Below are positions 33,679 through 43,334 of a stretch of DNA of 64,000 nt, in pieces (the first letter of the stretch is position 1; the number at the start of each line of letters is the position of its first letter). The DNA comes from Lachnospiraceae bacterium UBA7086. Its GTDB lineage: Bacteria > Bacillota > Clostridia > Lachnospirales > Lachnospiraceae. The notes beneath the pieces are model-generated. The model made no database searches. It was given only the letters and a program-made list of their open reading frames with translations, and had not been told where the DNA came from. The stretch lies in assembly GCA_002492525.1 (NCBI GenBank), contig DKZA01000050.1, forward strand, positions 1 to 64,000, in the 5' to 3' direction. The position numbers and the translations under genes are program-made.

Positions 33679-35259
33679 TTAATTCAGGTAATCAAAAGGG
33701 TTCACCTGGCTGCCGTTTATCAGGATTTCAAAATGCACATGAGGCCCTGTACTCACACCCGTATTACCGCTTAAGGCAATCTTCTGGCCCTGGGTTACCG
33801 TCTGTCCCTGGGACACCAGAACTTTACTCAAATGACCATATCTGGTCTGTCTGCCGTCCGCATGATTGATATAAACCACATAGCCATAGCCGCTGCCCCA
33901 GCCGGCCTTTGCCACAGTTCCCGTACATGATGCCATGACGGCCGTACCAACCGGCGTCGCCCAGTCCACGCCTTTATGATAAGTGCTCGCCCCTCTGGTG
34001 GGTGCCCTTCTCCTGCCAAACTTAGAGGTCAGCCTTCCGCCGGAAATGGGTTTGATATACGTAGGCGGAATCTTCGTGCCGCGCTCTACTACCTTGGGCA
34101 CAGCTTCATAGGTGATCTCCTCTTTCAGAATCTCTCTGCTTACTTCCTCATTGTTACGATAAGACACATCAGCCACTACCCGGCGGTGTCCCGCGGAAGG
34201 CTCCTGCAGAGTCTGCGTCTGATTCGTATACCAGTCGTCATTATCCACATAGATAATCTCTGCCTCGTAGTCTTCCTCATAATACATCTGCTCTGTCCGC
34301 TCCACGGAAAGTTCCGGTTCCGGTACCGTCACAATCAGCTCGTCCCCCACACGAATCATGGAATTTTCATTTTCTATGGTCTCGTTCATGGCAATCAGAT
34401 CTGCCAGGGGAATCTCATTTTTCTCCGCTATCTGGGAGAGGGTATCTCCCGATACCACCTCATAAATCTGCTCTTTCTCCTGATCTTTGGTTACCTCTTC
34501 GATGGCCTGGGAAAGAGATGTCAGCTCATAATCCTGAAGATAAGATTCCACCACCTCTACGGTATCTCCAAACTCTAAAGACAAAAGCCCCAATTCATAA
34601 TCGGAAAAATCTTTCTCCGCGGCGGGTTCGATGTCCTCAAACATTTCGTCAATGGCCGCATTGATGCCAAAGCTGGTCATAACCTCCTCGGCCTCTTCTT
34701 CCTCTTCCTGTTCTTCCGTCGAATAAATCTGCGTGGTAAGCACATTCAGCTCTCTCTCGGAATCCAGCACCAGATCCACATAATAGGTGTTTTCGCTGTC
34801 ATATTTTCTGATGGACGCCTGTAATAGCGCCAATACTTCCTGGGTACTCGCCAGATTTACCGTATACTCGTTAATCTTCACGGTATAAGAACGGTTAAGG
34901 GTTTCCTTTACGCTTCCCCGCATGGCAGTCACCATATTGGAAATTATGACACTATCGTCATCTATATTGCCCCAGAGCACCTCATCTCCCTCATAAGACA
35001 ATTCACTCTCGGCAAGCACCATCTCATCACTGCTGCCCGCCAGTTTTTTACGAGCCGCAATCAGACAGTTATCCGCCTCCTCAATATCGCCCATCACACC
35101 CACCTGTATACCGTTTAAGTACACGGTAAAGATATTATCGCCTGTGCTTTCAAGACGCTGCATATAAGGCAGACAAAAGGCGGCTGCGATGATTGCAAGC
35201 ACCGCAACCTTAATATATGCAATTTTCATTTTTTTATAATGTCTGCTGATTATTTTCAT
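33679..35259 (-). CDS. Exported LysM/G5/M23 peptidoglycan endopeptidase
   Basis: 526 residues. N-terminal membrane anchor (about 12-30), a long helical and acidic region, a LysM domain (about 265-315, YEVVSGDTLSQIAEKNEI), a G5-like domain (about 335-395), and a C-terminal M23 domain (about 410-526) with zinc ligands in YHKGVDWA and GPHVHFE. Family enzymes cut peptide cross-links; some are DipM/EnvC-like regulators, but the zinc residues are intact here. The ATG overlaps the TGA of the preceding gene by four bases, so the two are translationally coupled. Confidence 0.93.
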   Translation of the reverse strand: MKIISRHYKKMKIAYIKVAVLAIIAAAFCLPYMQRLESTGDNIFTVYLNGIQVGVMGDIEEADNCLIAARKKLAGSSDEMVLAESELSYEGDEVLWGNIDDDSVIISNMVTAMRGSVKETLNRSYTVKINEYTVNLASTQEVLALLQASIRKYDSENTYYVDLVLDSERELNVLTTQIYSTEEQEEEEEAEEVMTSFGINAAIDEMFEDIEPAAEKDFSDYELGLLSLEFGDTVEVVESYLQDYELTSLSQAIEEVTKDQEKEQIYEVVSGDTLSQIAEKNEIPLADLIAMNETIENENSMIRVGDELIVTVPEPELSVERTEQMYYEEDYEAEIIYVDNDDWYTNQTQTLQEPSAGHRRVVADVSYRNNEEVSREILKEEITYEAVPKVVERGTKIPPTYIKPISGGRLTSKFGRRRAPTRGASTYHKGVDWATPVGTAVMASCTGTVAKAGWGSGYGYVVYINHADGRQTRYGHLSKVLVSQGQTVTQGQKIALSGNTGVSTGPHVHFEILINGSQVNPFDYLN

Positions 35260-35756
35260 TTCATAAAACCATTGATGATGGGGAGTAGATTGATTACAAT
35301 ATCCGCAATCACCCCGATCAGTATCAGAACACAGACTGGAAGAAGCGCCTTACTGCCTTTGACTTCCTCTGCCTGTCTGCCCAGCTCTTCCGTAAAAGCT
35401 GCCTGTACATTACGGTATACTTTTACATTTTCTTTATGGGTAAAGTCCTCAGACTGTTTAAACCGTTCCTCTAAAAGCGATTTCAACTGCACAAGAGTCT
35501 GTTCCATATCTGCCGTCTGTGCACTGCCGGTCTCTATGCTCTCCAGTTTGCTCATGCACTCCTCAAGCACCTTTTTCACCTCTGTCACATTCTCAGATGT
35601 TCTTAAATTCACTTTACGGATTTCCTGCATGATCTCATCATAAGCTTTTAACTGGTTCTGCATCTGCTCCATCCTGGCAGCCTCCGCTGCGGAATTGGCG
35701 CGGATCATTTCCTGGGCATTTCTTTTTTGTGCCAGTTTATCAATAAATGTATCCAT
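35256..35756 (-). CDS. Coiled-coil protein with C-terminal membrane anchor
   Basis: About 166 residues: a long charged coiled coil (about 5-130, many Glu, Lys, Gln, Met) and a single hydrophobic segment near the end (about 140-160, ALLPVCVLILIGVIADIVINLL), so most of the protein faces the cytoplasm if tail-anchored. No known domain. ATG 35756 follows GGAGG by about six bases. The stop overlaps the start of the M23 peptidase, suggesting a role in placing or controlling that hydrolase, which is inference. Confidence 0.75.
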   Translation of the reverse strand: MDTFIDKLAQKRNAQEMIRANSAAEAARMEQMQNQLKAYDEIMQEIRKVNLRTSENVTEVKKVLEECMSKLESIETGSAQTADMEQTLVQLKSLLEERFKQSEDFTHKENVKVYRNVQAAFTEELGRQAEEVKGSKALLPVCVLILIGVIADIVINLLPIINGFMK

Positions 35757-35838
35757 CCTGAGCCTCCATCTTTTCTCCAAATATGGTATCTGATTCTTAT
35801 TTATGCTATAAGAAACTTCTTAATAAAATTATGTCTGC

Positions 35839-35867
35839 ATTTTAACATTTTTCTACTGCAATGACAA
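35839..35867 (-). promoter_or_regulatory. Likely promoter of the coiled-coil/M23 operon
   Basis: TTGTCA (35862-35867) and TAAAAT (35839-35844) on minus, 17 bases apart, about 83 bases before the first gene. The rest of the 35757-36230 spacer is AT-rich apart from the two hairpins listed separately and a TTATGGGTAG word at 36114-36123. Confidence 0.6.
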
Positions 35868-36077
35868 CAAAGAAAAGTCTTTTCCTTGAACTGGCATCTT
35901 ATTGTTTGTGCAAATTGCATATTTTTATTCCTCTTTTTTTAAGCCATTTGTAAATATTAACGATAACTTTACAGTGTGTTCATAATTTGTTCATAATTAA
36001 GAAGTATACTTTAACCATACCAAACGAGACAAAATGTAGTGTTATCATTACACACATGGATAAATTTTTTCATAATA

Positions 36078-36103
36078 GCCCGGGTGCCGAAAGGTACCTG
36101 GGC
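36078..36103. repeat. Strong isolated hairpin in the M23 operon upstream region
   Basis: GCCCGGGTGCC and GGTACCTGGGC pair around a GAAA tetraloop (one or two G-U pairs), in an otherwise AT-rich 470-base spacer. No T run follows on either strand. It fits no riboswitch consensus I know. Confidence 0.55.
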
Positions 36104-36170
36104 ACTCCTCATCTTATGGGTAGATTTTTCTTTCCTTTACCATGAAGTTTCCTATAACATAACACAACAT

Positions 36171-36195
36171 AAAAGAGAGACATTACGCCTCTCCC
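36171..36195 (-). terminator. Terminator of the small alarmone synthetase gene
   Basis: On minus GAGAGG-cgtaatg-TCTCTC then TTTT, about 36 bases after the stop at 36231. Confidence 0.7.
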
Positions 36196-36230
36196 TTATA
36201 TTCCCTGCGCTCTATTAACTCATTCTCTTT

Positions 36231-36908
36231 CTAATCTCTCCGTTCCTGCCCCTCCTGCTCTATATGCAGGATTTCCTCATTTAATGACATCATTCTGGCA
36301 TCCAATGCCGCCACCATCTGCGCACATTCTACCAACTGTTCCTTAATATGTTCCGGTGCATTTCCCTCGAATTTATAGTGAATCTTATGCTCCAGACTGG
36401 CCCAGAAATCCATCGCCACTGTCCGAATCTGAATCTCCACTTTCGCATCCGCGATCCGGTCAGAAAGATAAACCGGCACTGTCACCAGCATATGATAACT
36501 CTTATAGCCGCTGGATTTAGGATTTACAATATAATCTTTGACTGAAATGACGCGGATATCCTTCTGATTGCTGATCATCTCTGCAATCTGATAGATATCC
36601 GAGGAAAAAGAACAAATCACTCGGATACCCGCAATATCATTTACATAGCGTACCATATTATCAATCGTAGACTCATAGCCATGTTTCTTTAACTTCTTGA
36701 CAATACTCTCCGGCGTCTTAATGCGCCATTTAATATGTTCAATCGGATTGTAACGGTGCACATGCTGAAACTCGTCATTTAAGATTTCCAGCTTTGTGGC
36801 AATCTGTTTCAACGCAGAATTATAAATCAGCTGAACTTCTTTCCAACTGTCAATATCGCCGTCCCTGTCTCTATCTATAACAACTTCCACCTCTGATTGA
36901 TCCCCCAA
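36231..36908 (-). CDS. Small alarmone synthetase, RelQ/RelP-like
   Basis: Transfers pyrophosphate from ATP to GDP or GTP, making (p)ppGpp. 225 residues containing only the RelA/SpoT synthetase domain, no HD hydrolase and no regulatory tail. Conserved parts: INDIAGIRVICSF, YIVNPKSSGYKSYHML and VEIQIRTVAMDFWASLEHKIHYK. The frame opens with TTG at 36908 after a G5 run; a GTG six codons in (36890) with similar spacing is as good a start. It is a single-gene unit ending at a terminator. Confidence 0.93.
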   Translation of the reverse strand: MGDQSEVEVVIDRDRDGDIDSWKEVQLIYNSALKQIATKLEILNDEFQHVHRYNPIEHIKWRIKTPESIVKKLKKHGYESTIDNMVRYVNDIAGIRVICSFSSDIYQIAEMISNQKDIRVISVKDYIVNPKSSGYKSYHMLVTVPVYLSDRIADAKVEIQIRTVAMDFWASLEHKIHYKFEGNAPEHIKEQLVECAQMVAALDARMMSLNEEILHIEQEGQERRD

Positions 36909-36984
36909 TTACTTTTTTTTCAGTATAACATATCTTTCCATGAAAATGTATATTATTCACAAAATTTTCGTAAAATTTTATATT

Positions 36985-38889
36985 TTATTGTATATTTTCA
37001 CTGTCATTTTTTAGCAAATCATGACGCAGGCAACAACATATAGCGGGTACGGTCACTACAAAAGGATACATATAGCGTATCAACACAGTAGGAGACAATA
37101 ACAACGTAACATAATATGCTGTCAGGAAAAGTACCGGCAGCACCATCGCATATTTTCTTCGATACACAGCCGTTGCAATGTACAGACAAAGCATCCACCA
37201 ATAAAAAGCCGGCGCAAAGATAATCCGCAGCACAGGAATCCGCTGATATGCATTATCCGATACGATCTTTTCCATCAGATTTCGCAGTCCCGGCAGATAA
37301 CTATGCGGCACAATCTCACAGCCTGCCGGCATCACACGATTATCCGTGGAAAGATAGCCAAAGCCGCTCTTAGTACCAATCCCGTATATCTGCGCATGGG
37401 AAATATCTTCCAGATACCAGTAGCCCACACTATTATCCAAAAAGGCATCCATATAGACTGCCGGATGTTTTATTCCCAGTTGAACCCAGGTTTTTATAAG
37501 ACCGGCCGGATCGTCATGAATCACTGCTCTGTTCTTAACCGGATCAGCCAGATGCGGATCATACGCCGCATAAACCCATTCCGAAGGAATGTATTTTTCC
37601 AGCGCCTGCCTGAGCGCCGGCTCTATCTTCTGCTCTTCCTTCACTCTTGTGCGGGCCATCTGCTGCAGGGGCACACTGAGCATTTCCCGCGGACTGCCGC
37701 TGTGTGCATGGGTCATCATCCGCAGTCCCATACTGCAGACGGCAAAAAATAGTAATGCCGCCACAGACAACACCAGACATCTTCCCGAAACCTTCTCTTT
37801 CCTCCCATCCTTTTTTACATCAAGCCATCTCCGGCATCCCGCATATACAAAGGGGATACTGACCAGAAAAGCATAAACCGCATTGTTGCGAAACAACAGC
37901 ATCAATACGGAAAGCGTCACATAGACCACAGCCTCCTTCCTGGTAATCCGCTCCCTTCTTTCGCATATCATATGATAGAGTATCAGCGTATAAAGCAGAA
38001 CAAATGCTGAGAAAAGCACGTCTTTTGTGGTACTGATAGACAGCACGGAATTCGTCGGAAACAGCGCATAAAAAGCCAGCAGTAAAAGCCGCTGCCACCG
38101 CGCAGTTTTTTTCTCATACAGATAAGACAACGCCAATGCAAAGGCACAGGCCATCAGCAGCATCTGTACAATGGAATGAACCGCCATTCCTGCAGAGTAA
38201 GAACCAAGTACTCCGCCCAACCGAAAAAAAGCTCCCAGAAATAAGGTATGCAAAAGCGGGTGATGTGTGCTGTAGTCTTTGGCAATCACCTGATAAAGCT
38301 GCCCCTCCGCATCATAAGCAAAAACGGAAGGATAATAGGCCAGAAACACCGGCAGCCAGCACACAAAAATCACCATTGTGTAAAACAGACACACCTGCCA
38401 GCGTGAATATCTTTTCCCCGGCATATTTTCCGGTTTCCTGCCATCCCTCTTTCCCTTTAGGATCGGCGCAATACAGGAAGCCGCCGCCACAGACAGGCAC
38501 ACCGCTGCCATAAAAGATTGCAACACGCCGCTTACACTTGGAAATACGGTCTCCTGCACACTTAAGTTTACTCCCAGCACATAGGAGACTGCCAACAGCA
38601 ATCCCCAAAGAAAAGCATGCCTTATCAGCCTTTTATCCGGCTGACACAAGAGGCCATAAATCAGCCTGTAAAACAAAAAGGCACCAGCCAGCCACAACAC
38701 TGCCATAAGCAGCAGTATTCTCTCCGGAGAGTTGAATATCTTGTAACCGGCAGCCTCTATCCTTATTTCATGAAAAAACCTGCTTCTATTTTCCACTAAA
38801 GTTATATTTATGACGGCAAGTAATAAGGATATTCCATTTATTATAATTTTTCGTTTTGTGGGCACAGACAGTTTCTTCTCCATATGCAT
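36985..38889 (-). CDS. Large multi-pass membrane protein, DUF6020/GT-C-like
   Basis: 634 residues with about twelve hydrophobic segments spread over the length. After the fourth or fifth segment lies a loop reading YYPSVFAYDAEGQLYQV and HHPLLHTLFLGAFF, in the position where GT-C glycosyltransferases carry their acidic catalytic loop; a second extracellular part (about 410-540) precedes the last helices. This matches the family I know as DUF6020, found in Gram-positive gut bacteria; a lipid-linked sugar transferase role is inferred only. Start is at ATG 38889 or two codons later. It stands alone. Confidence 0.8.
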   Translation of the reverse strand: MHMEKKLSVPTKRKIIINGISLLLAVINITLVENRSRFFHEIRIEAAGYKIFNSPERILLLMAVLWLAGAFLFYRLIYGLLCQPDKRLIRHAFLWGLLLAVSYVLGVNLSVQETVFPSVSGVLQSFMAAVCLSVAAASCIAPILKGKRDGRKPENMPGKRYSRWQVCLFYTMVIFVCWLPVFLAYYPSVFAYDAEGQLYQVIAKDYSTHHPLLHTLFLGAFFRLGGVLGSYSAGMAVHSIVQMLLMACAFALALSYLYEKKTARWQRLLLLAFYALFPTNSVLSISTTKDVLFSAFVLLYTLILYHMICERRERITRKEAVVYVTLSVLMLLFRNNAVYAFLVSIPFVYAGCRRWLDVKKDGRKEKVSGRCLVLSVAALLFFAVCSMGLRMMTHAHSGSPREMLSVPLQQMARTRVKEEQKIEPALRQALEKYIPSEWVYAAYDPHLADPVKNRAVIHDDPAGLIKTWVQLGIKHPAVYMDAFLDNSVGYWYLEDISHAQIYGIGTKSGFGYLSTDNRVMPAGCEIVPHSYLPGLRNLMEKIVSDNAYQRIPVLRIIFAPAFYWWMLCLYIATAVYRRKYAMVLPVLFLTAYYVTLLLSPTVLIRYMYPFVVTVPAICCCLRHDLLKNDSENIQ

Positions 38890-39037
38890 CCGTTTCCCTT
38901 ATTTTCTATAACCGATATCGTTATTCTGCAAGCTGTAACAAGTATAGCATCTAATCCCTAAAAGAAAAAGTGTTTACTTTTGGCCGGGGAATTTGTATAG
39001 TAATCTGTATAATAAAAATTACAAGAGGAGAGCCGCT

Positions 39038-39304
39038 ATGTTTCGTTTATGGGCCAAAGAATTTAAAGACAACCGCATGTTAATGGATACCGTCATTGAA
39101 GATAGCAGTGACGATACCCGCACCCACAAGATATTCCATGCCCTGGAAGAAGTCTGTTTACGGTTCGATCTAAGTAAGCCTATCTGGCTGGACGCAACAG
39201 TTTCTGATTTCAAACGTCACAACAAAACCCGGTTTTCCCAGGATAACTTTATTGAGGAAATTCCTTTTGACTATCTGGAAATTCAGGTCATTGAAGAAGA
39301 TTAA
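39038..39304 (+). CDS. Small conserved protein of unknown function
   Basis: 88 residues, MFRLWAKEFKDNRML to the end, acidic C-terminus. GAGGAG precedes the ATG by seven bases, and TATAAT lies about 28 bases further upstream (in CTGTATAATAAAA). The text THKIFHALEEVCLRFDLSKPIWLD reads like a compact alpha/beta fold. I recognise it only as a type of protein seen in Lachnospiraceae genomes. It is one of the few plus-strand genes; hemolysin III follows about 200 bases later behind its own upstream hairpin. Confidence 0.75.
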   Translation: MFRLWAKEFKDNRMLMDTVIEDSSDDTRTHKIFHALEEVCLRFDLSKPIWLDATVSDFKRHNKTRFSQDNFIEEIPFDYLEIQVIEED

Positions 39305-39439
39305 CACCCAGATTCTTTTTATAAACATTTCAGAATTCTTTTGCATAAATCCATTGACTTTGCATACCTTAAGTAGTAGTATCATAATATATTTAACATA
39401 GTTTTCAAAACTACATGTTGATATATTAATATATTATTG

Positions 39440-39472
39440 ACATTGGGATACAAGCTATCCGCATCTCAATGT
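39440..39472 (+). promoter_or_regulatory. Hairpin in the 5' untranslated region of the hemolysin III gene
   Basis: ACATTGGGAT (39440-39449) pairs with ATCTCAATGT (39463-39472, one G-U), ending just before the AAGGAG ribosome binding site region. It could affect translation; no T run follows. Confidence 0.4.
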
Positions 39473-39500
39473 TATAAGGAGTAGGAAAGGAAGGGATTTT

Positions 39501-40151
39501 ATGCAGATTACAATCCGCGAACCCGGAAGCGCTATTACACATTTTATCGGAATGATGATGGCCATATTTGCCGCAACACCACTGATGGTCAAAGTTGCAA
39601 CCACCTCTAATCACACCGCTTTTATCGCCATGGCGGTGTTTATCGGAAGCATGGTGGCCTTATACGGAGCCAGCGCCATCTATCACAGCATCACCGTAAA
39701 GGATCGGATTCTAAAAATATTCCGCAAACTGGATCACATGATGATCTTTGTGCTGATTGCCGGTTCCTACACACCGGTATGCCTGATCGTTTTAGGCGGA
39801 AATCTTGGCTACACACTGCTTGCCGTAGTATGGAGCATCGCCATTGCCGGCATGATCATCAAAGCCTGTTGGATCACCTGTCCAAAATGGTTTTCTTCCA
39901 TTATTTATATCGCCATGGGCTGGGTATGTCTTGGAGTCTTCGGAACCCTCTGGAATACGCTTCCTAAAAGTGCTTTTTTATGGCTTCTTGCCGGAGGAAT
40001 CATCTACACAGTGGGCGGTATCATCTATGCACTCAAACTGCCGCTTTTCAATTCCAGGCATAAATATTTTGGCTCCCATGAAATTTTCCATCTCTTTGTG
40101 ATGGGCGGCAGTATCTGTCACTTTATCTTTATGTATCTTTATGTGGCATAA
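39501..40151 (+). CDS. Hemolysin III / PAQR-family membrane protein
   Basis: 216 residues, seven hydrophobic segments. Family landmarks: REPGSAITHFIG near the start, GASAIYHS, KLDHMMIFVLIAGSYTP and GSHEIFHLFVMGGSICHF near the end. The conserved Ser, His, Asp and paired C-terminal His residues form the zinc site seen in PAQR receptors, suggesting a hydrolase-like fold in the membrane; true haemolysis is not established for most members. Followed by a bidirectional terminator shared with galE. Confidence 0.93.
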   Translation: MQITIREPGSAITHFIGMMMAIFAATPLMVKVATTSNHTAFIAMAVFIGSMVALYGASAIYHSITVKDRILKIFRKLDHMMIFVLIAGSYTPVCLIVLGGNLGYTLLAVVWSIAIAGMIIKACWITCPKWFSSIIYIAMGWVCLGVFGTLWNTLPKSAFLWLLAGGIIYTVGGIIYALKLPLFNSRHKYFGSHEIFHLFVMGGSICHFIFMYLYVA

Positions 40152-40203
40152 AAAAAGCTCTGTAACTGTCGTCCAGACATACGGCAGTATACAGAGCCTT
40201 TTA
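40150..40203. terminator. Bidirectional terminator between hemolysin III and galE
   Basis: Long stem with GCTCTGTA (40157-40164) and TACAGAGC (40190-40197) at its base, extended by ACTGTCG/CGGCAGT. T4 on plus and T7 on minus. Confidence 0.85.
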
Positions 40204-40263
40204 GATAATCAGATTGCAGTCAGAATCAGCTCCTTGCTCCTGCAACGTCACTAGTATATTCCA

Positions 40264-41280
40264 TTAACCGTCATACCCATTGGGATTATTACTCTGCCAT
40301 CTCCAGGAGTCTTCGCACATCTCCTTGATGCCGTACTGTGCTTCCCAGCCAAGTTCCCGCTTCGCCTTATCGGCATTGGAATAACAGGTGGCAATGTCTC
40401 CCGCGCGTCTTTCTTTGATCACATAAGGAATCTTCACGCCCGTAGCTTCCTCGAAGTTCTTCACGATGTCAAGCACACTGTAGCCCACGCCGGTCCCCAG
40501 ATTGTAAATGCACAGCCCGGCCTTCTCCTCAATCTTCTTCAAGGCCTTCACGTGACCCACTGCCAAATCTACTACATGAATATAATCGCGCACACCCGTG
40601 CCGTCATGGGTATCATAATCATTGCCAAAGACACCCAGTTCTTTGAGTTTCCCCACAGCCACCTGCGTGATATAGGGCATCAGGTTGTTGGGAATACCGT
40701 TGGGATTCTCACCGATGGTACCGCTTTTGTGTGCACCGATAGGGTTAAAGTAACGAAGCAGAATCACATTCCACTCCGGATCAGCTTTCTGAATGTCCAT
40801 CAGAATCTGTTCCAACATGGACTTGGTCCAGCCATAGGGATTGGTGCACTGTCCTTTCGGGCACTCCTCCGTAATCGGAATCACAGCAGGATCTCCATAT
40901 ACGGTAGCAGAAGAAGAAAAGATAATATTTTTTACATTATGTTTTCTCATCACATCCACCAAAGTAAGTGTCCCGGCAATATTGTTCTCATAATATTCCC
41001 AGGGCTTCTGTACAGACTCGCCCACCGCCTTAAGCCCTGCAAAATGAATACAGGAATCAATCTTTTCCTTGGCAAACACCTCTTCCAGAGCCTCTCTGTC
41101 CAGAATATCCGCTTTATAGAATTTCACCGGTTTGCCGGTAATCTTTTCCACTCTCTGCAGTGATTTCTCACTGGAATTTGCCAGATTATCCACCACCACT
41201 ACATCATAGCCGGCGTTTTGTAATTCCACCACTGTATGAGATCCAATATACCCTGCACCGCCTGTCACCAAAATTGCCAT
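40264..41280 (-). CDS. galE: UDP-glucose 4-epimerase
   Basis: Interconverts UDP-glucose and UDP-galactose with bound NAD. About 338 residues. Rossmann motif GGAGYIGSH at the start, ATVYGD, catalytic YGWTK (YxxxK), NLGTGVGYSVLDIV and the C-terminal RAGDIATCYSNADKAKRELGW. Start ATG 41280 has AGGACAGG upstream. It is next to a UDPGP-family pyrophosphorylase on the same strand, so together they could supply UDP-sugars for cell surface polymers. Confidence 0.96.
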   Translation of the reverse strand: MAILVTGGAGYIGSHTVVELQNAGYDVVVVDNLANSSEKSLQRVEKITGKPVKFYKADILDREALEEVFAKEKIDSCIHFAGLKAVGESVQKPWEYYENNIAGTLTLVDVMRKHNVKNIIFSSSATVYGDPAVIPITEECPKGQCTNPYGWTKSMLEQILMDIQKADPEWNVILLRYFNPIGAHKSGTIGENPNGIPNNLMPYITQVAVGKLKELGVFGNDYDTHDGTGVRDYIHVVDLAVGHVKALKKIEEKAGLCIYNLGTGVGYSVLDIVKNFEEATGVKIPYVIKERRAGDIATCYSNADKAKRELGWEAQYGIKEMCEDSWRWQSNNPNGYDG

Positions 41281-41475
41281 ATCAATACACCTGTCCTTTC
41301 CTGGAAAATGTGATTTATGTTGCCGCCCATGCAATGACCGGTAATCATTTACCCTCTTTGCTTATCCCAAGTGTACTACGTTTCCCACATATAATTCAAT
41401 ATTGTAATGTTATTCAAACCAGTCAAAATGTTATATGGTTATGATTTTCGTCTGCCCGTATCAGAACATTTCAGA

Positions 41476-42702
41476 TTAAAGCACAATGCCGTTTTCTTTG
41501 CACAGTTCTCTGGCACTGTCCACAGAATCCACCCCTGTTTTATTTTTAATAGGAGCAAACTCTTTATTCCTGACCACTTCGTAAGGCAGGCAGGAATCCA
41601 GTTCATGAATCATATCCAGAACCAACTGTTCAAACTTATAGCCATTGGGAGATTCCGGTTTCACCAGTTCCCCCTTTTCATCCAGATACGGAATCTTCTT
41701 CTCCACAATATGCAGCGGCAGCTTCTTAGCAACAATCTCCTCCAGATCTTTCTCCCGGAACAGGTAATTTAAGATTACGCCGAAATTGTAAGCCGGCTCT
41801 CCATTCTCATCCTTCGCCGCCATCAGTTCTTCTGTCATATCATAATACTCTACAATAGACGGTTTTCCATCCTCCAAACACATAGCGCCCACTTTTTCAT
41901 CCGGCGCCGTCTTTTTCACCACCTTGGCACCCACTGCACTGTCTGTGGCGATGGTGGCCCCCACGAAACAAGGATCAGCAATACGCTGTAATACATTATC
42001 CACAGCAAACACATTCAGCCACTCCACACCGGCTTTGTGAATCTGATCCACGATACCCCATTTCATCATAGAGAGAAACCACCCGCCGTTACCATTGGGA
42101 GAGGTAGATATTTTATTTCTGGCCTCCATATAGACCTTACCTTCATAATCACATGCCGGCGCCATATCCTGCATAAAGAAGGTCACATAATCCGCATTGT
42201 ACCCAAAATATTTCTTCTCTTTAAAAAAAGCTGTCGTGGTCTCGTGATTCTTATCGCTGGTCATGACATAGAGCGGAATCCAGGCTCCTGCCTGATGCAC
42301 CACATCCAACAGATTCTCAATCAGCCGTTGGAAAATAAAGACATCTCTGGTCAGTCCGATATTATATACCCCTTTGGGCGCATCAGAACCAAGCCTTGTA
42401 CCCATACCGCCCGCAAGGAGCACCGCACCTACTTTACCGGCCCTTATCGCATCAAGACCTATCTGGGTATACTCTTCTCTTTTCGCCGCGATCTCCGGAA
42501 GCTGCATCACGCCGATAGGGTCGATTTCTCCGCGGGGATTCAGTGTTTCTTTTTTCTGGCAAAGAGACAGTACATCGAAATCTGTCTGTTCTATCTGCTG
42601 AAGCAGTATTTTCTGTTCTTCCTGGTCCAGTTCCTGATAATATTTCAATACGTGCAGCTGCCCGTATTTATTCAGCTTATCATATGCTTCCTGATATTCC
42701 AT
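41476..42702 (-). CDS. UDPGP-family UDP-sugar pyrophosphorylase
   Basis: 408 residues. The nucleotide-binding motif LLAGGMGTRLGSDAPKG (about residue 95) is that of eukaryotic-type UDP-GlcNAc/UDP-sugar pyrophosphorylases (PF01704), not the bacterial GalU or GlmU type. Further signatures: GNGGWFLSMM, NVFAVDNVL and a late FAPIKNKTGVDSVDSARELC. It joins UTP and a sugar 1-phosphate to UDP-sugar and PPi; whether glucose or N-acetylglucosamine is used is not readable. A clear AAGGAGG site precedes the ATG. galE lies 195 bases downstream. Confidence 0.9.
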   Translation of the reverse strand: MEYQEAYDKLNKYGQLHVLKYYQELDQEEQKILLQQIEQTDFDVLSLCQKKETLNPRGEIDPIGVMQLPEIAAKREEYTQIGLDAIRAGKVGAVLLAGGMGTRLGSDAPKGVYNIGLTRDVFIFQRLIENLLDVVHQAGAWIPLYVMTSDKNHETTTAFFKEKKYFGYNADYVTFFMQDMAPACDYEGKVYMEARNKISTSPNGNGGWFLSMMKWGIVDQIHKAGVEWLNVFAVDNVLQRIADPCFVGATIATDSAVGAKVVKKTAPDEKVGAMCLEDGKPSIVEYYDMTEELMAAKDENGEPAYNFGVILNYLFREKDLEEIVAKKLPLHIVEKKIPYLDEKGELVKPESPNGYKFEQLVLDMIHELDSCLPYEVVRNKEFAPIKNKTGVDSVDSARELCKENGIVL

Positions 42703-42773
42703 AAAAAAACCTCCTTACGTGTTCGATTTTATAAATTTTATTCTAACACGAAGGAGATTTTCTCTCAATGAAT

Positions 42774-43286
42774 TTATCCCAAATACTGTAATTTATGAAG
42801 AAATGTCTGATAAAACTGCCTCTCCTGCATCTTAAGCCGCTGTACCTCAATGCTTTGGGCACCCCCTGGGCGAAGCGGATTATCCATATCATAAATGGCT
42901 TTTCTGACTGCTGCGATTGCAGACGACACACTGCTTCCCAGGATATCATCCGGATTAGGTTTTCCCTGCATCTGATTGGTCAACCGCTGCACCATCATCT
43001 GGGAAATATGACCCATCATCCCGTTGGATTTTATCCCCAGTCCATTGGCTCCCACTTCTTTGGCGGCTTCCATCCATGCCTTTTTTACGCTCTTTGGCGC
43101 GTTAGGGCCTACTATCTCAAATGCCTTTTCGGCATAAACCATTCCGTCCGCAGAATCTTCGGTCTTTTCCGCAGCTTTCCTCACGGTCTGCAAGAACCCC
43201 GGCATTTGTCCCTTTTGATATTTCTGCGTCTTTTCCGGTTCATACCCTGATACTGTGCCTGCTGCTGTGATTCCGTTTACGCTCAT
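42774..43286 (-). CDS. Unknown protein with MSVNGIT N-terminus (A)
   Basis: 170 residues. Starts MSVNGITAAGTVSGY, has a Gln/Lys-rich linker, then a helical domain (about 45-165) with AFEIVGPNAPKSVKKAWMEAAKEVGANGLGI and HISQMMVQRL. No signal peptide or membrane segment. The short start motif is shared with the next gene upstream on the strand (43335-43877) and similar in the genes at 43934 and 46563. Ribosome binding site AGGAG. It is the last gene of this unknown cluster before the pyrophosphorylase. I do not recognise a function. Confidence 0.75.
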   Translation of the reverse strand: MSVNGITAAGTVSGYEPEKTQKYQKGQMPGFLQTVRKAAEKTEDSADGMVYAEKAFEIVGPNAPKSVKKAWMEAAKEVGANGLGIKSNGMMGHISQMMVQRLTNQMQGKPNPDDILGSSVSSAIAAVRKAIYDMDNPLRPGGAQSIEVQRLKMQERQFYQTFLHKLQYLG

Positions 43287-43334
43287 TTTAATCTCCTATT
43301 CCTTATTGCTGATATAATATAGCATTATTAACTG

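Noticed and set aside
36078..36123. Hairpin region considered as a ZTP (pfl) or c-di-AMP riboswitch upstream of a cell wall hydrolase operon
   Set aside because: Only a CCTGGGCA-like word matches; the conserved partner elements of either riboswitch are absent on both strands.
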